From: JACKDX01 sp964640175
GTDB lineage: Bacteria > Myxococcota_A > Polyangia > Polyangiales > GCA-016699535
NCBI GenBank assembly: GCA_964640175.1
Contig: CAZXFW010000002.1
Coordinates: forward strand, 310,001-374,000
Reading direction: 5' to 3'
Length of the DNA stretch: 64,000 bases
Every line of letters begins with the position of its first letter. Positions within the stretch are counted from its first letter, which is position 1. Below the pieces are notes generated by a model. That model did no database searches and was not told the origin of the DNA. It saw nothing but the letters and a program-made list of their open reading frames with translations. Made by a program: the position numbers and the translations under genes. Shown here piece after piece: positions 53,968 to 62,697 of this stretch.

Positions 53968-56802
53968 ATGCCCAGGGATAACCTTTTAGTTTCACAGAGT
54001 TCCGAATCCACGCCTGGTACAACACCACGTATGCAAGCCAAGTCACTGCTGATCCGAGCGACATGTAGTTGGTTGGCTCTCTCACTTGTTTATACTCCGA
54101 TCGCCTGGACTCAACCAAAGCCAGAGGCTCAACCTGAGGAAACACCACCCCCGTCTTCTCGCCGCCGTATTCCGACTCAACGTATACCCATACCACTTCC
54201 ACAACGCCCCTTTACGCCGTCTAGCCCATCTGTACCGAAAGCACCCCCTTCAGTCCCACCGTCCTCTGCCGCACCCGCGCCACCTCCATCCGCGCCACCT
54301 CCATCCGCGGCTCCTACTGACAGGCCCCAAACACCTGCCAACATTCCTACAGAAATCAAACCGTTTGAAACCGGAATTGAATTCAAAGCCACCCCCCCAG
54401 GAACGCGCATCACCTTTAATCTGGAGGATGCTGGACTGACCGAGCTCGTACGCCTCATTTCTCAAATCACCGGACGCCGATTTATTCTGCCTAGCAAAAC
54501 ACGGGAGATCAAAGCAACCGTGTTTGCTCCTACACAAGTCACCGCCGCAGAAGCCTATCAAGCATTCCTTTCGATCTTAGAGATCAACGGCTTATCGATC
54601 GTCCCTGCTGGCCGCTATCTCAAGATTGTAGAGACCGCAGGCATCGAAAAGCAACCTCTCAGGACCTACGTGCCAGGTGAAGCCACGCCTGCCGATGATC
54701 GCTACATCACGCGCATGCATCGTCTTGAAAACGTATCTGCGGAGGACACCGCGCAGCTTTTGGGACGGTTTAGTTCAAGCGAAGGTAGCATCACTGCGTA
54801 CGCTCCCACGAACACGCTGATTATCACAGATACCGGATCCAACATCCGACGCATGATGAGTATCTTGGAAAACATCGATGTCCCAAGAACCGGCGAACAA
54901 ATCTGGATCGAGCCTGTATTTTATGCCAACGCCTCGGATCTTGCAGCGACGCTGAACGAGATGTTTCCCGCAGGGCAAACCACCAGCGCGCGAAGCCCTA
55001 CCCCAAGTTCCAGTGCTGCACCTACTGGCTCACTCGGCACACGATCCACCCGCACGACGGGAGAGTCAGGTCCAACAACCATTGGCTCACGCGCAGGAGA
55101 GACACGCGTGACGAAAATTCTCGCGGATGAACGCTCAAATTCTCTCATCATCGTAGCAACAGAACAAGCCTACATGCGTATGTTGGAAATCATCCGCGAG
55201 CTCGATAAGTCTTTTGAGGGTGAGGGACGCATTCACATCCATCAGTTGCAACATGGAGATGCAGAACAGATTGCAAAAACATTGAGCGAACTTGCAGGCA
55301 GTGGCGGCAGACCCGCACGCGGCAGCAAAGGTGGCGATGCATCGGGTGGAGGAGCGCCTGCTACTTCAGCGGAATTTGAAGGGCAAATTCGAGTAACAGC
55401 TCATCCCGCCAACAATGCATTAGTCATCACGGCGTCGATGCACGACTATGTGACGCTTCGCCCTATTATTGAAAAATTAGATCAACGACGCCGACAGGTG
55501 TTCATCGAAGCTGTGATCATGGATTTGACGATTGATCGTTCACGCCAGCTCGGAGTTGCTTTTCATGGAGGCATTGAAAACCAACCCACCGATGGCTCGG
55601 TAAGCATCCTGGGTTGGCAAGCCACCAAAACGGTTACCTTTGACCCTACGCTTTTGACAGGGCTTGCGGTAGGTGTGCGCGGACAAGAAGTCCCTACTGC
55701 CCAGGCGCTTGGCATGAACCTTCCAGCATTTGGTGTTGCGTTGAATGCAATGGCCACTTCTTCCGACGCCAATATTCTCGCCACACCACATTTAATTGCC
55801 ATGGATAATGAAGAAGCCGAAATCAGTATTGGCGAAAACGTACCTTTGCAAACGTCGGGTTTCAGTGGGCTGAATACCGCTGCATTGCTAGGCGCCGCCG
55901 GAAGCCAACAGAGCGCTACAGGTAGCCTACCGCTTGGTGGACTTGGCGGCATGTCATTTGGAGCTGCGCCTCGGCAGGATGTTGGAACGACTGTTCGCAT
56001 TACACCACACATCAACGATGACAATGAAATTCGGTTGGAGATCCAAGAAGAAATCTCCGAAGCTGGAGCCTCTACAGAAGGCAGCTTGGGAGTACGCTCC
56101 ATCACCAAGCGCACTGCAAAGACGCAGCTTGCTGTACGCGATCAGGAAACTGTGGTGATTGGGGGTCTCATGCGAGACACGATGGCGACCTCAGAAACAA
56201 AGATACCGATTTTAGGCGATATTCCTCTACTCGGAGCGCTGTTTCGAGACACCAAGAGGCAAACCCGCAAGTCCAACCTACTTCTGTTTCTTACGCCTTA
56301 CGTCGTACGTCAGCCTTCTGACTTGCGCGCCATCTTTGAGCGAAAAATGCGGGAGCGGCAGGAGTTTTTGGATCGCTATGTCGTCTTTAACGAAGAAGAC
56401 TACACCCCGCCGATTGACTACTCCCGTACGCGCGGACTGTTTGCTCAAATGATCAATGAAATTACCGCCATTGAAGAAGAACATCGCCTCTATAAGGAGG
56501 CCACCACCAAGCCACAGCTCGAACATACGCCCCGTTCACCGTTAGGAGCGGCAGAACCTTCTTCTTCTCAGGAATCCCACAGTACATTTGTGATTGGGCC
56601 TGAAGGAGAAGAACTAAGCCCTGAAGCAGAAGAGTCTCGTCCCAGCGGTTCGCCTTTAAGTGAACCTCAAAGTCCCACGGGAGAGCCCACGCCACCACCC
56701 ATCGTTCCACTCTTACGCCAAAACAGTTCGGAGGGATCATCCGCACCACCTCCGCCCGCACCACCACCTACCGAGGAAAGCAATGCCGGAGTTTCTCAGT
56801 GA
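53968..56802 (+). CDS. gspD: type II secretion secretin GspD
   Basis: The 944-residue protein has its hydrophobic signal segment only at about residues 28-48; a second ATG at 54031 would place it at the N-terminus. A Pro/Ser-rich linker at about 52-120 includes repeated APPPS units. The N0 domain spans about 130-220 (ITFNLEDAGLTELVRLI), and N1-N3 domains with Ser/Gly-rich loops reach about 520. The secretin domain at about 530-785 has the signature VVIGGLMRDT followed by KIPILGDIPLLGALF. A Pro/Glu-rich tail of about 150 residues ends the protein, overlapping the gspE start by 20 bases. It forms the outer-membrane gate of the system. Confidence 0.95.
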   Translation: MPRDNLLVSQSSESTPGTTPRMQAKSLLIRATCSWLALSLVYTPIAWTQPKPEAQPEETPPPSSRRRIPTQRIPIPLPQRPFTPSSPSVPKAPPSVPPSSAAPAPPPSAPPPSAAPTDRPQTPANIPTEIKPFETGIEFKATPPGTRITFNLEDAGLTELVRLISQITGRRFILPSKTREIKATVFAPTQVTAAEAYQAFLSILEINGLSIVPAGRYLKIVETAGIEKQPLRTYVPGEATPADDRYITRMHRLENVSAEDTAQLLGRFSSSEGSITAYAPTNTLIITDTGSNIRRMMSILENIDVPRTGEQIWIEPVFYANASDLAATLNEMFPAGQTTSARSPTPSSSAAPTGSLGTRSTRTTGESGPTTIGSRAGETRVTKILADERSNSLIIVATEQAYMRMLEIIRELDKSFEGEGRIHIHQLQHGDAEQIAKTLSELAGSGGRPARGSKGGDASGGGAPATSAEFEGQIRVTAHPANNALVITASMHDYVTLRPIIEKLDQRRRQVFIEAVIMDLTIDRSRQLGVAFHGGIENQPTDGSVSILGWQATKTVTFDPTLLTGLAVGVRGQEVPTAQALGMNLPAFGVALNAMATSSDANILATPHLIAMDNEEAEISIGENVPLQTSGFSGLNTAALLGAAGSQQSATGSLPLGGLGGMSFGAAPRQDVGTTVRITPHINDDNEIRLEIQEEISEAGASTEGSLGVRSITKRTAKTQLAVRDQETVVIGGLMRDTMATSETKIPILGDIPLLGALFRDTKRQTRKSNLLLFLTPYVVRQPSDLRAIFERKMRERQEFLDRYVVFNEEDYTPPIDYSRTRGLFAQMINEITAIEEEHRLYKEATTKPQLEHTPRSPLGAAEPSSSQESHSTFVIGPEGEELSPEAEESRPSGSPLSEPQSPTGEPTPPPIVPLLRQNSSEGSSAPPPPAPPPTEESNAGVSQ

Positions 56803-58540
56803 GCTGCTACTACGCCGGGGTGCTATTTCTGCAGACCGGCTTCAAGAAGCTGCCCTAATTGCAGAAAAAAAAGGCAGTCCTCTTGCTGATATCCTGATCG
56901 ACAGTCGACTCATGGATGAAAAGCAGCTCCTTGAAATTCTGGCAATGGAATTAGGGATACCTGTGATCGAACAGATCAAAATTGAAGAGATTCCCGCGGA
57001 CTTAATCAAATCTATTCCCATCGCTTTTGCTCGTCAGCACCGTCTTCTGCCCATCTACGAACGTGAAGGCGTGGTGCATGTTGCAATGGCCAACCCCACG
57101 GAGCTCGCGCCCCTTGATGATCTGCGTGTGTTACTAGGCAAGCCCACCCTGTCCGTTGCCGCACTGCACGATACTATCATCGATGCCATCAACCGCGTTT
57201 ATGAACGCAAAGACGAGACAGCGCTTGCGGAAGCCAAAGACGGGAAAGAGCGGGAGGAAGAACTACAAGATTTGATTGACATGACCGATGAAGCGCCGGT
57301 CATACGTTGGGTAAACAACGTGTTTTATCACGCAGTGCGTGATCGTGTATCTGACATTCACATCGAGCCGTCTGACAACGAAGTCGTTGTACGCTATCGA
57401 ATTGACGGTCAGCTTTACCCTGTACGAAGTGCACACAAAGGCTTCCTTTCCTCCATTGTAAGCCGCGTGAAGATTGAAGCAGGGCTCAATATTGCTGAAA
57501 AGCGTCTCCCTCAAGACGGACGCATCACTAAAAAAATTGCAGGCAAGCTTGTGGATGTCCGTGTGTCTACCATTCCCACCTCACGAGGCGAACGCATCGT
57601 CATGCGTTTGCTTGATAAAGCACAAGTCTTACTCGATTTACCAGATCTTGGGTTTGATCCAGCTCAATTGTCATTGACGGAGTCACTCATCGATCGACCC
57701 GATGGCATTATCTTAGTCACAGGTCCCACAGGATCTGGAAAAACCACAACCCTTTATGCATGTCTCAACAAACTGAATCGACCGGGAGTTAATCTCCTCA
57801 CCGTCGAGGATCCCGTCGAATACGAACTCCGTGGCATTGGTCAAATGCAAATTCAGCCAAAGATTGGACTGACTTTTGCGTCCGGTCTACGTAGTTTTTT
57901 ACGTCAAGACCCGGATGTGATCATGGTAGGCGAGATCCGTGATCATGAGACAGCAGAAATTGCCATCCATGCGTCACTGACGGGCCATCTAGTGCTTTCC
58001 ACTCTGCATACCAACGATGCAGCAGGTGCGGTGACACGCTTGGCAGAGATGGGCGTGCAGTCTTTCCATATTTCTTCCACATTACTTGCAGTGTTGGCAC
58101 AACGGCTCGTGCGACGTCTTTGCCTTCAATGCCGCCAGCTTTACCGCCCAAGCAGCGAAGAAGTACGTGCATTGGGAATCAATCCCGATCTTGTTGCAAC
58201 TGAAACCAATCCCTCCATTAACCTCTCCTCTCTCCACGCCGAATCCATCACATCACGGGTGCGACCCTCCGCCGAAGGAGCTACTTTCTATAAGGCTGTG
58301 GGATGCGAATCGTGTGCGGGCACAGGATACCGTGGTCGACTCGGTATCTATGAACTCTTAGTAGTAGACGAGGCCATCCGACGCGAAATCAACAGCAGTA
58401 GTGATTCAAAAGCGATTCATCGTATCGCTGTCCAACGAGGAATGCGCTCCTTGCGAGAAGATGGCGGCCGACAAGTCCTCGCAGGACAAACCAGTATCGA
58501 AGAAGTTCTAGCAGCCACCCAAGCGGGAGAACTGGAGTGA
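56783..58540 (+). CDS. gspE: type II secretion ATPase GspE
   Basis: A 585-residue reading from the ATG at 56783, preceded by GAGGAAAG; an upstream frame to 56660 reads the gspD tail out of phase and is not credible. The N-terminal GspE domain (LSELLLRRGAISADRL) is followed by the ATPase with Walker A GPTGSGKTTTLYA, an Asp box (TVEDPVEYEL), Walker B DPDVIMVGEIRD and a His box (LVLSTLHTND). The zinc finger has CLQC and CESC, separated by about 60 residues, longer than I expect for the family. It powers pseudopilus assembly in the cytoplasm. Confidence 0.96.
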   Translation: MPEFLSELLLRRGAISADRLQEAALIAEKKGSPLADILIDSRLMDEKQLLEILAMELGIPVIEQIKIEEIPADLIKSIPIAFARQHRLLPIYEREGVVHVAMANPTELAPLDDLRVLLGKPTLSVAALHDTIIDAINRVYERKDETALAEAKDGKEREEELQDLIDMTDEAPVIRWVNNVFYHAVRDRVSDIHIEPSDNEVVVRYRIDGQLYPVRSAHKGFLSSIVSRVKIEAGLNIAEKRLPQDGRITKKIAGKLVDVRVSTIPTSRGERIVMRLLDKAQVLLDLPDLGFDPAQLSLTESLIDRPDGIILVTGPTGSGKTTTLYACLNKLNRPGVNLLTVEDPVEYELRGIGQMQIQPKIGLTFASGLRSFLRQDPDVIMVGEIRDHETAEIAIHASLTGHLVLSTLHTNDAAGAVTRLAEMGVQSFHISSTLLAVLAQRLVRRLCLQCRQLYRPSSEEVRALGINPDLVATETNPSINLSSLHAESITSRVRPSAEGATFYKAVGCESCAGTGYRGRLGIYELLVVDEAIRREINSSSDSKAIHRIAVQRGMRSLREDGGRQVLAGQTSIEEVLAATQAGELE

Positions 58541-58544
58541 TCTT

Positions 58545-59768
58545 ATGACAGTTTTCGTGTGGCAAGGCGTAAGTAATCAAGGGAAAGTCATTAAAGGTGT
58601 CCATGACGCCGAAAGCCAGAAGGCTCTGAAGCAAGTCCTTCGCCGTGATGGGATTCTTGTCACACGTATCCAGGAACAAGTTTCTCACGAAGCAGCAAAC
58701 AGTCGGACGATTAGCCTCAAACGCCTGTTAAATCGAGTGTCGACAGCAGATCTTGCGCTTGCCACACGGCAACTCGCTACCCTTTTAAAGAGTGGCATTC
58801 CTCTCGTCGACGCTTTAAACGCGCTTATCGAACAAATTGAAAAACCCGAACTCAGCTCTGCCTTTACTCAAACACGAGCCAAAGTCAATGAAGGAATTAG
58901 CCTTGCAGATGCTCTTGGCGAACATCCTAAATACTTCGGTGAGCTTTACGTAAGCATGGTAGCTGCGGGCGAAAGTTCGGGAACCTTAGAAGCCGTTTTG
59001 GCGCGGCTAGCAGATTTTCTTGAAGCACAAGCGCGATTGAAAAACAAAGTTGTGAGCGCCATGGCCTATCCCGCCTTCATGGCTATCATGGGCTTTGGCG
59101 TAGTTGGGCTAATGATGGTCGTCGTTGTCCCCAAGGTGACGTCTATCTTCCAAGATTTTAATCAAGCGCTACCTTGGTATACACAATTGCTCATTGGCAT
59201 AAGCAATTTAATCTCTGGCTATTGGTGGGCTTTGATACTCCTCACTGGTGGAGGCATTTACGCCTTTCGACGTTGGAAAAACACGCCAGAAGGGCGCGAA
59301 AAATGGGATCTGTTTATCCTTCGGGTGCCTCAAGTTAAACAGCTGGTTGTTATGATTGCAGTGACACGATTTACTCGAACACTTGCAACCATGCTTTCGA
59401 GTGGCGTTCCCATGCTGAGCGCCATGGAAATTAGTCGAAGAGTACTTGGAAACACCGTCTTGATGAAGGTCATTGAAGATGCTCGCGCTTCTGTTCGAGA
59501 AGGCGAAAGCATTGCTGATCCCATCCGCCGAAGTGGACGCTTCCCCCCCATCGTCACCCACATGATCGCCATTGGTGAACGCTCCGGACAACTCGAAGAA
59601 ATGCTTGAAAACGTAGCCTCTGCTTACGATACCCAAGTTGAAAACAGGCTTATTACGATGACAGCGCTACTTGAGCCCATCATGATTGTCATCATGGGGG
59701 GTATCGTTGGAGGAATTGCGTTCTCTATCTTAATGCCCCTCATGAAACTAAACGAGTTCATAGGATAG
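58545..59768 (+). CDS. gspF: type II secretion platform protein GspF
   Basis: The 407-residue protein has two copies of the T2SSF domain at about 72-195 (TRQLATLLKSGIPLVDAL, VAAGESSGTLEAVLARLADF) and 273-397 (TRTLATMLSSGVPMLSAM, IAIGERSGQLEEMLENV). Three hydrophobic helices lie near 170-190, 220-240 and 375-397. It is the inner-membrane core of the secretion platform and partners GspE. It starts 4 bases after gspE. Confidence 0.96.
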   Translation: MTVFVWQGVSNQGKVIKGVHDAESQKALKQVLRRDGILVTRIQEQVSHEAANSRTISLKRLLNRVSTADLALATRQLATLLKSGIPLVDALNALIEQIEKPELSSAFTQTRAKVNEGISLADALGEHPKYFGELYVSMVAAGESSGTLEAVLARLADFLEAQARLKNKVVSAMAYPAFMAIMGFGVVGLMMVVVVPKVTSIFQDFNQALPWYTQLLIGISNLISGYWWALILLTGGGIYAFRRWKNTPEGREKWDLFILRVPQVKQLVVMIAVTRFTRTLATMLSSGVPMLSAMEISRRVLGNTVLMKVIEDARASVREGESIADPIRRSGRFPPIVTHMIAIGERSGQLEEMLENVASAYDTQVENRLITMTALLEPIMIVIMGGIVGGIAFSILMPLMKLNEFIG

Positions 59769-59770
59769 CT

Positions 59771-60196
59771 ATGCTACGTCGACGAACTAAAAGAAACATT
59801 CCTTTGCCTTGGGAAGGCAAACTGGGATTCGTACGCGAAGCCTTAAGCGGAAGACGCTGGAAGGTGTTGCTTGCCATAGGTCTAAGCATGGTTGTTGTTT
59901 TTACAGTGTACCGTGTATTGGATCGTCAAGCACGAACACGTGCTACGTATGCGGCCATCTACAAAGTTAAGCAGACCATCTACACGTATCAGATCCTGCA
60001 CAACACATGCCCAAATTCTTTAGTCGCTTTGTTTGACAGCGAACATACGACGGGACGGGAATATTTTGGAATACCCGTTGATGGTTGGGGACATGAGTTG
60101 CAGATAATTTGCCCAAGTCCGCGCGACCCTTTGGGTGCGGAAGTGTTTTCAGCGGGCCCTGATGGCTCGTTTTTTGGTAATGACAACATTTATTAA
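59771..60196 (+). CDS. GspG-like protein without prepilin cleavage site
   Basis: The 141-residue protein lies between gspF and gspG. Residues 1-30 are basic and cytoplasmic, and a transmembrane helix follows at about 34-54. The soluble part has the GspG order: a long helix continuing from the membrane (KVKQTIYTYQILHNTCPNSL), DGWGHELQI and a calcium-loop-like end (SAGPDGSFFGNDNIY). The leader peptide G/F-T-x-x-E needed by the prepilin peptidase is absent. It may be a membrane-anchored pseudopilin relative that cannot be processed, possibly a cap or regulator. The cysteines at about 79 and 117 may form a disulfide. Confidence 0.75.
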   Translation: MLRRRTKRNIPLPWEGKLGFVREALSGRRWKVLLAIGLSMVVVFTVYRVLDRQARTRATYAAIYKVKQTIYTYQILHNTCPNSLVALFDSEHTTGREYFGIPVDGWGHELQIICPSPRDPLGAEVFSAGPDGSFFGNDNIY

Positions 60197-60207
60197 AGGA
60201 GATTCCT

Positions 60208-60591
60208 GTGAAAAAGGCACTTAATACAATCCAAGCCGTACGCAAAACGCGTGAAGGTATGACGCTGGTAGAAATCATGATCGTCATGGCAATTATCGCA
60301 TTGGTTGCTGCGGGTGTGGGGTTTGCCCTCATTCCACAATTTAACAGAGCCAAGATCAAACAGACCACCGCCGATATTCAAACTGTGCGTTCTGCCGCGA
60401 TTTTATGGCTCTCAGATAATTCCGGATGCCCGACCACACAAGAGCTCGTGGACAACCGCTTCCTCGACAAGGATGCCCGCACCGTCGATGCCTGGGGCAA
60501 CGCCTTTCAACTTGAATGTGATGGTGAAGACATCACCGTGACATCGGGTGGTCCAGATGGCGAAATGGGTACAGAGGATGACCTTAAGTAA
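60208..60591 (+). CDS. gspG: major pseudopilin GspG
   Basis: The 127-residue protein carries the prepilin motif GMTLVEIMIVMAII, with cleavage expected after the glycine at about 17 and the conserved Glu at +5 of the mature protein. The globular part has DAWGNAFQLEC and ends with the calcium-loop-type sequence SGGPDGEMGTEDD. AAAGGAG lies shortly before its GTG start. It polymerises into the pseudopilus that pushes substrates through the secretin. Confidence 0.96.
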   Translation: MKKALNTIQAVRKTREGMTLVEIMIVMAIIALVAAGVGFALIPQFNRAKIKQTTADIQTVRSAAILWLSDNSGCPTTQELVDNRFLDKDARTVDAWGNAFQLECDGEDITVTSGGPDGEMGTEDDLK

Positions 60592-61311
60592 ATGACTCAG
60601 CGAGAAGTTCATAGGGAGCACATCCTTCAAGGAATGACCCTTATAGAAATACTCATTGTACTTGTGCTTTTGGCTGCTGCTGCCACTACCGTCACTTTTG
60701 CCGTAGGGGCTAATACACGCAGTCAATTGCGCTCGGCATGTGTACGACTCATTGCAGCTTCTCGCTTTGCCTATACACGCTCCATTTCTCAACGCAAAAC
60801 AGTACGAATCCTATTGGATTTTAAATCTCACAGTTTTGCGCTTCAAGAAGCTGAGGGAGAAATCGTGCTAGAGCGCGGTGCCTCTAATTCCAAAACGCCT
60901 TCTGCCACAGGAGCCATTGATCCATGGGCAGCTGCCAAAGAGCGTCTCGCCAATACATTTGAGCCGCGGCAAGCCAGCGACCCGTTTGGAGCCATTGTAG
61001 GAGTGGACGGCACCCCGATTAAGCGCTTCGCCGCTCAGCGCCTAGGCTCTAAACGAATTACTATGCGCAAACTCTTTGTGCCACACGCACCCTCACCTAT
61101 CACAGACAATAAAGGAGCAATTTACTTTTTCCCCAACGGCCAAACGGAACATGCCGTAGTACAAGTTTCCGACGATGATGGAAGTTACACATATTCCGTT
61201 GAGATCCATCCGCTTACCGGACGCGGCACCATTCATCAAGGCGCATTTGAGCCTGATTACGAATGGTCTGAAGATGAAGACACCTCCTTAGATGTGGAGG
61301 ATGAAGGATGA
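60592..61311 (+). CDS. gspH: minor pseudopilin GspH
   Basis: The 239-residue protein starts immediately after the gspG stop (TAAATG). The prepilin motif QGMTLIEILIVLVLLA lies at residues 14-29. A GspH-type strand pattern (RFAYTRSISQRKTVRILLDF) is followed by a longer region than in E. coli GspH (about 170 residues), including a polar insert around 90-140 and an acidic end (EWSEDEDTSLDVEDEG). It is a minor pseudopilus subunit. Confidence 0.85.
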   Translation: MTQREVHREHILQGMTLIEILIVLVLLAAAATTVTFAVGANTRSQLRSACVRLIAASRFAYTRSISQRKTVRILLDFKSHSFALQEAEGEIVLERGASNSKTPSATGAIDPWAAAKERLANTFEPRQASDPFGAIVGVDGTPIKRFAAQRLGSKRITMRKLFVPHAPSPITDNKGAIYFFPNGQTEHAVVQVSDDDGSYTYSVEIHPLTGRGTIHQGAFEPDYEWSEDEDTSLDVEDEG

Positions 61312-62009
61312 CCACAAATCTTCAGCTCCATGCACAAGGTGGCTTTTCAATTTTAGAAATCATGATTGCCATAGCCATTCTCGGAATATCACTCACTGCC
61401 ATTTTTTCAAGTGAAGCAGGGGCCATTCGCATGGCCAATCGGGCCAACAAAACCGCAGTAGCCGTTGTACTTGCACGCTGTAAAATGGGCGAAGTCGAAG
61501 AACAGCTCGCTAAAGAAGGTATGCCTGCTATTTTAGAGGAAGGCAGCGACAATTGTTGCGAAGATGCCAATCTTCGCGACTACACATGCCAATGGAAAGT
61601 AAGCCGGATTCAACTTCCTGATTCAACCCTTGATGAATCTGAAAATCCTCTGGAAGAAGCGGTCGAAAAACAGGCCTCTGATTCATCCTCTTCAAAAGAC
61701 GACCAGCCTCAAGACGAACCCTCCTCTGAAAAGAATAGTTCAAGTTCCATTCTCGATCCGCAGACGTTTGCTGCTGGGGACATCACCCAATTGGCTTTGC
61801 AGTACGTTTATCCACTCCTTCAACCAACGATTGAAGAACAGGTGCGACGCGTGGATGTCACCATTCAATGGCAAGAAGGAGATCGACCCAAATCATTCAA
61901 CGTGGTCCAATATTTAGTATCTCCAAATGCCGTTCCTGTCTCTCTTCAACAACTTCAAGATGCCACTTCCACACCGGAAGGAGACTCCAACGATAATGCA
62001 AAGCCGTAG
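61308..62009 (+). CDS. gspI: minor pseudopilin GspI
   Basis: The 233-residue protein overlaps gspH by four bases. The prepilin motif GGFSILEIMIAIAILG lies near residues 11-26, followed by the GspI-like NRANKTAVAVVLARCKMGEVEEQL. A strongly acidic, Ser-rich insert of about 40 residues lies at about 105-148, between the helix and the C-terminal strands (RRVDVTIQW). It is predicted to sit in the pseudopilus tip with GspJ and GspK. Confidence 0.88.
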   Translation: MTTNLQLHAQGGFSILEIMIAIAILGISLTAIFSSEAGAIRMANRANKTAVAVVLARCKMGEVEEQLAKEGMPAILEEGSDNCCEDANLRDYTCQWKVSRIQLPDSTLDESENPLEEAVEKQASDSSSSKDDQPQDEPSSEKNSSSSILDPQTFAAGDITQLALQYVYPLLQPTIEEQVRRVDVTIQWQEGDRPKSFNVVQYLVSPNAVPVSLQQLQDATSTPEGDSNDNAKP

Positions 62010-62697
62010 GACACAAGGCATGACTCTCATCGAAGTCTTGGTAGGCATTGCCATCCTTGGCTTGGTTACAACGATGATATGGGCCGGATTCTCCCAAACT
62101 TCGCGCAACAAACGTCGCGTTGAAGAATCCGCAGACACCTATCATGTCCTGTCAATTGCGTTAGAACGAATCGTTCGTGATCTCTCCACGGCTTTTGTTT
62201 CTGTACATGTCAACCCTAGTCCTAGTTTGCAAGCCATGCAGACTGTGTTCATCGGAACGGACAAAGGCGACACAGATCGACTCGACATAGCATCGTTTTC
62301 TCATCAGCGTCTTTATCAAAATGCCCATGAATCCGATGCGGAAGAAGTTTCTTTTTTTGTGACGAGGCACCCTCAGCATTCTGAACGAAAGGTGCTTGCG
62401 CGACGCCAGCAAAGACGAATCGATGACCATCCTAAAGAAGGAGGCCAATCCATGATCCTCGTCGATGATGTGGTTAGCTTTGAATTGGAATATCTGGATC
62501 CTCTCACCAACGAGTGGCTTCGCAGTTGGGATACCACACAAGCCAGTGGTCAACTCAACCGTCTGCCTGCACAAGTTAAAATTATCCTGACGGTTATTGT
62601 TGGCGGCGAAAACGGCCCCTCACGAGAATTTAAGCTTGCCACCCGAGCATCCTTACCCTTGCGTTATGCTCTCAACCACTCGGCCTACAATCCATGA
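61996..62697 (+). CDS. gspJ: minor pseudopilin GspJ
   Basis: A 233-residue reading from the ATG at 61996, chosen because the prepilin motif QGMTLIEVLVGIAILG then lies at residues 7-22; the frame open from 61927 would give an overlong leader. The GspJ pattern continues with SIALERIVRDLSTAF. It overlaps gspI by 14 bases and gspK by four. It is a tip subunit of the pseudopilus. Confidence 0.9.
   Translation: MQSRRTQGMTLIEVLVGIAILGLVTTMIWAGFSQTSRNKRRVEESADTYHVLSIALERIVRDLSTAFVSVHVNPSPSLQAMQTVFIGTDKGDTDRLDIASFSHQRLYQNAHESDAEEVSFFVTRHPQHSERKVLARRQQRRIDDHPKEGGQSMILVDDVVSFELEYLDPLTNEWLRSWDTTQASGQLNRLPAQVKIILTVIVGGENGPSREFKLATRASLPLRYALNHSAYNP

Noticed and set aside
54270..54320. Short direct repeats (GCGCCACCTCCATCC) in gspD
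   Set aside because: They encode the APPPS units of a Pro-rich linker and are ordinary low-complexity coding sequence.
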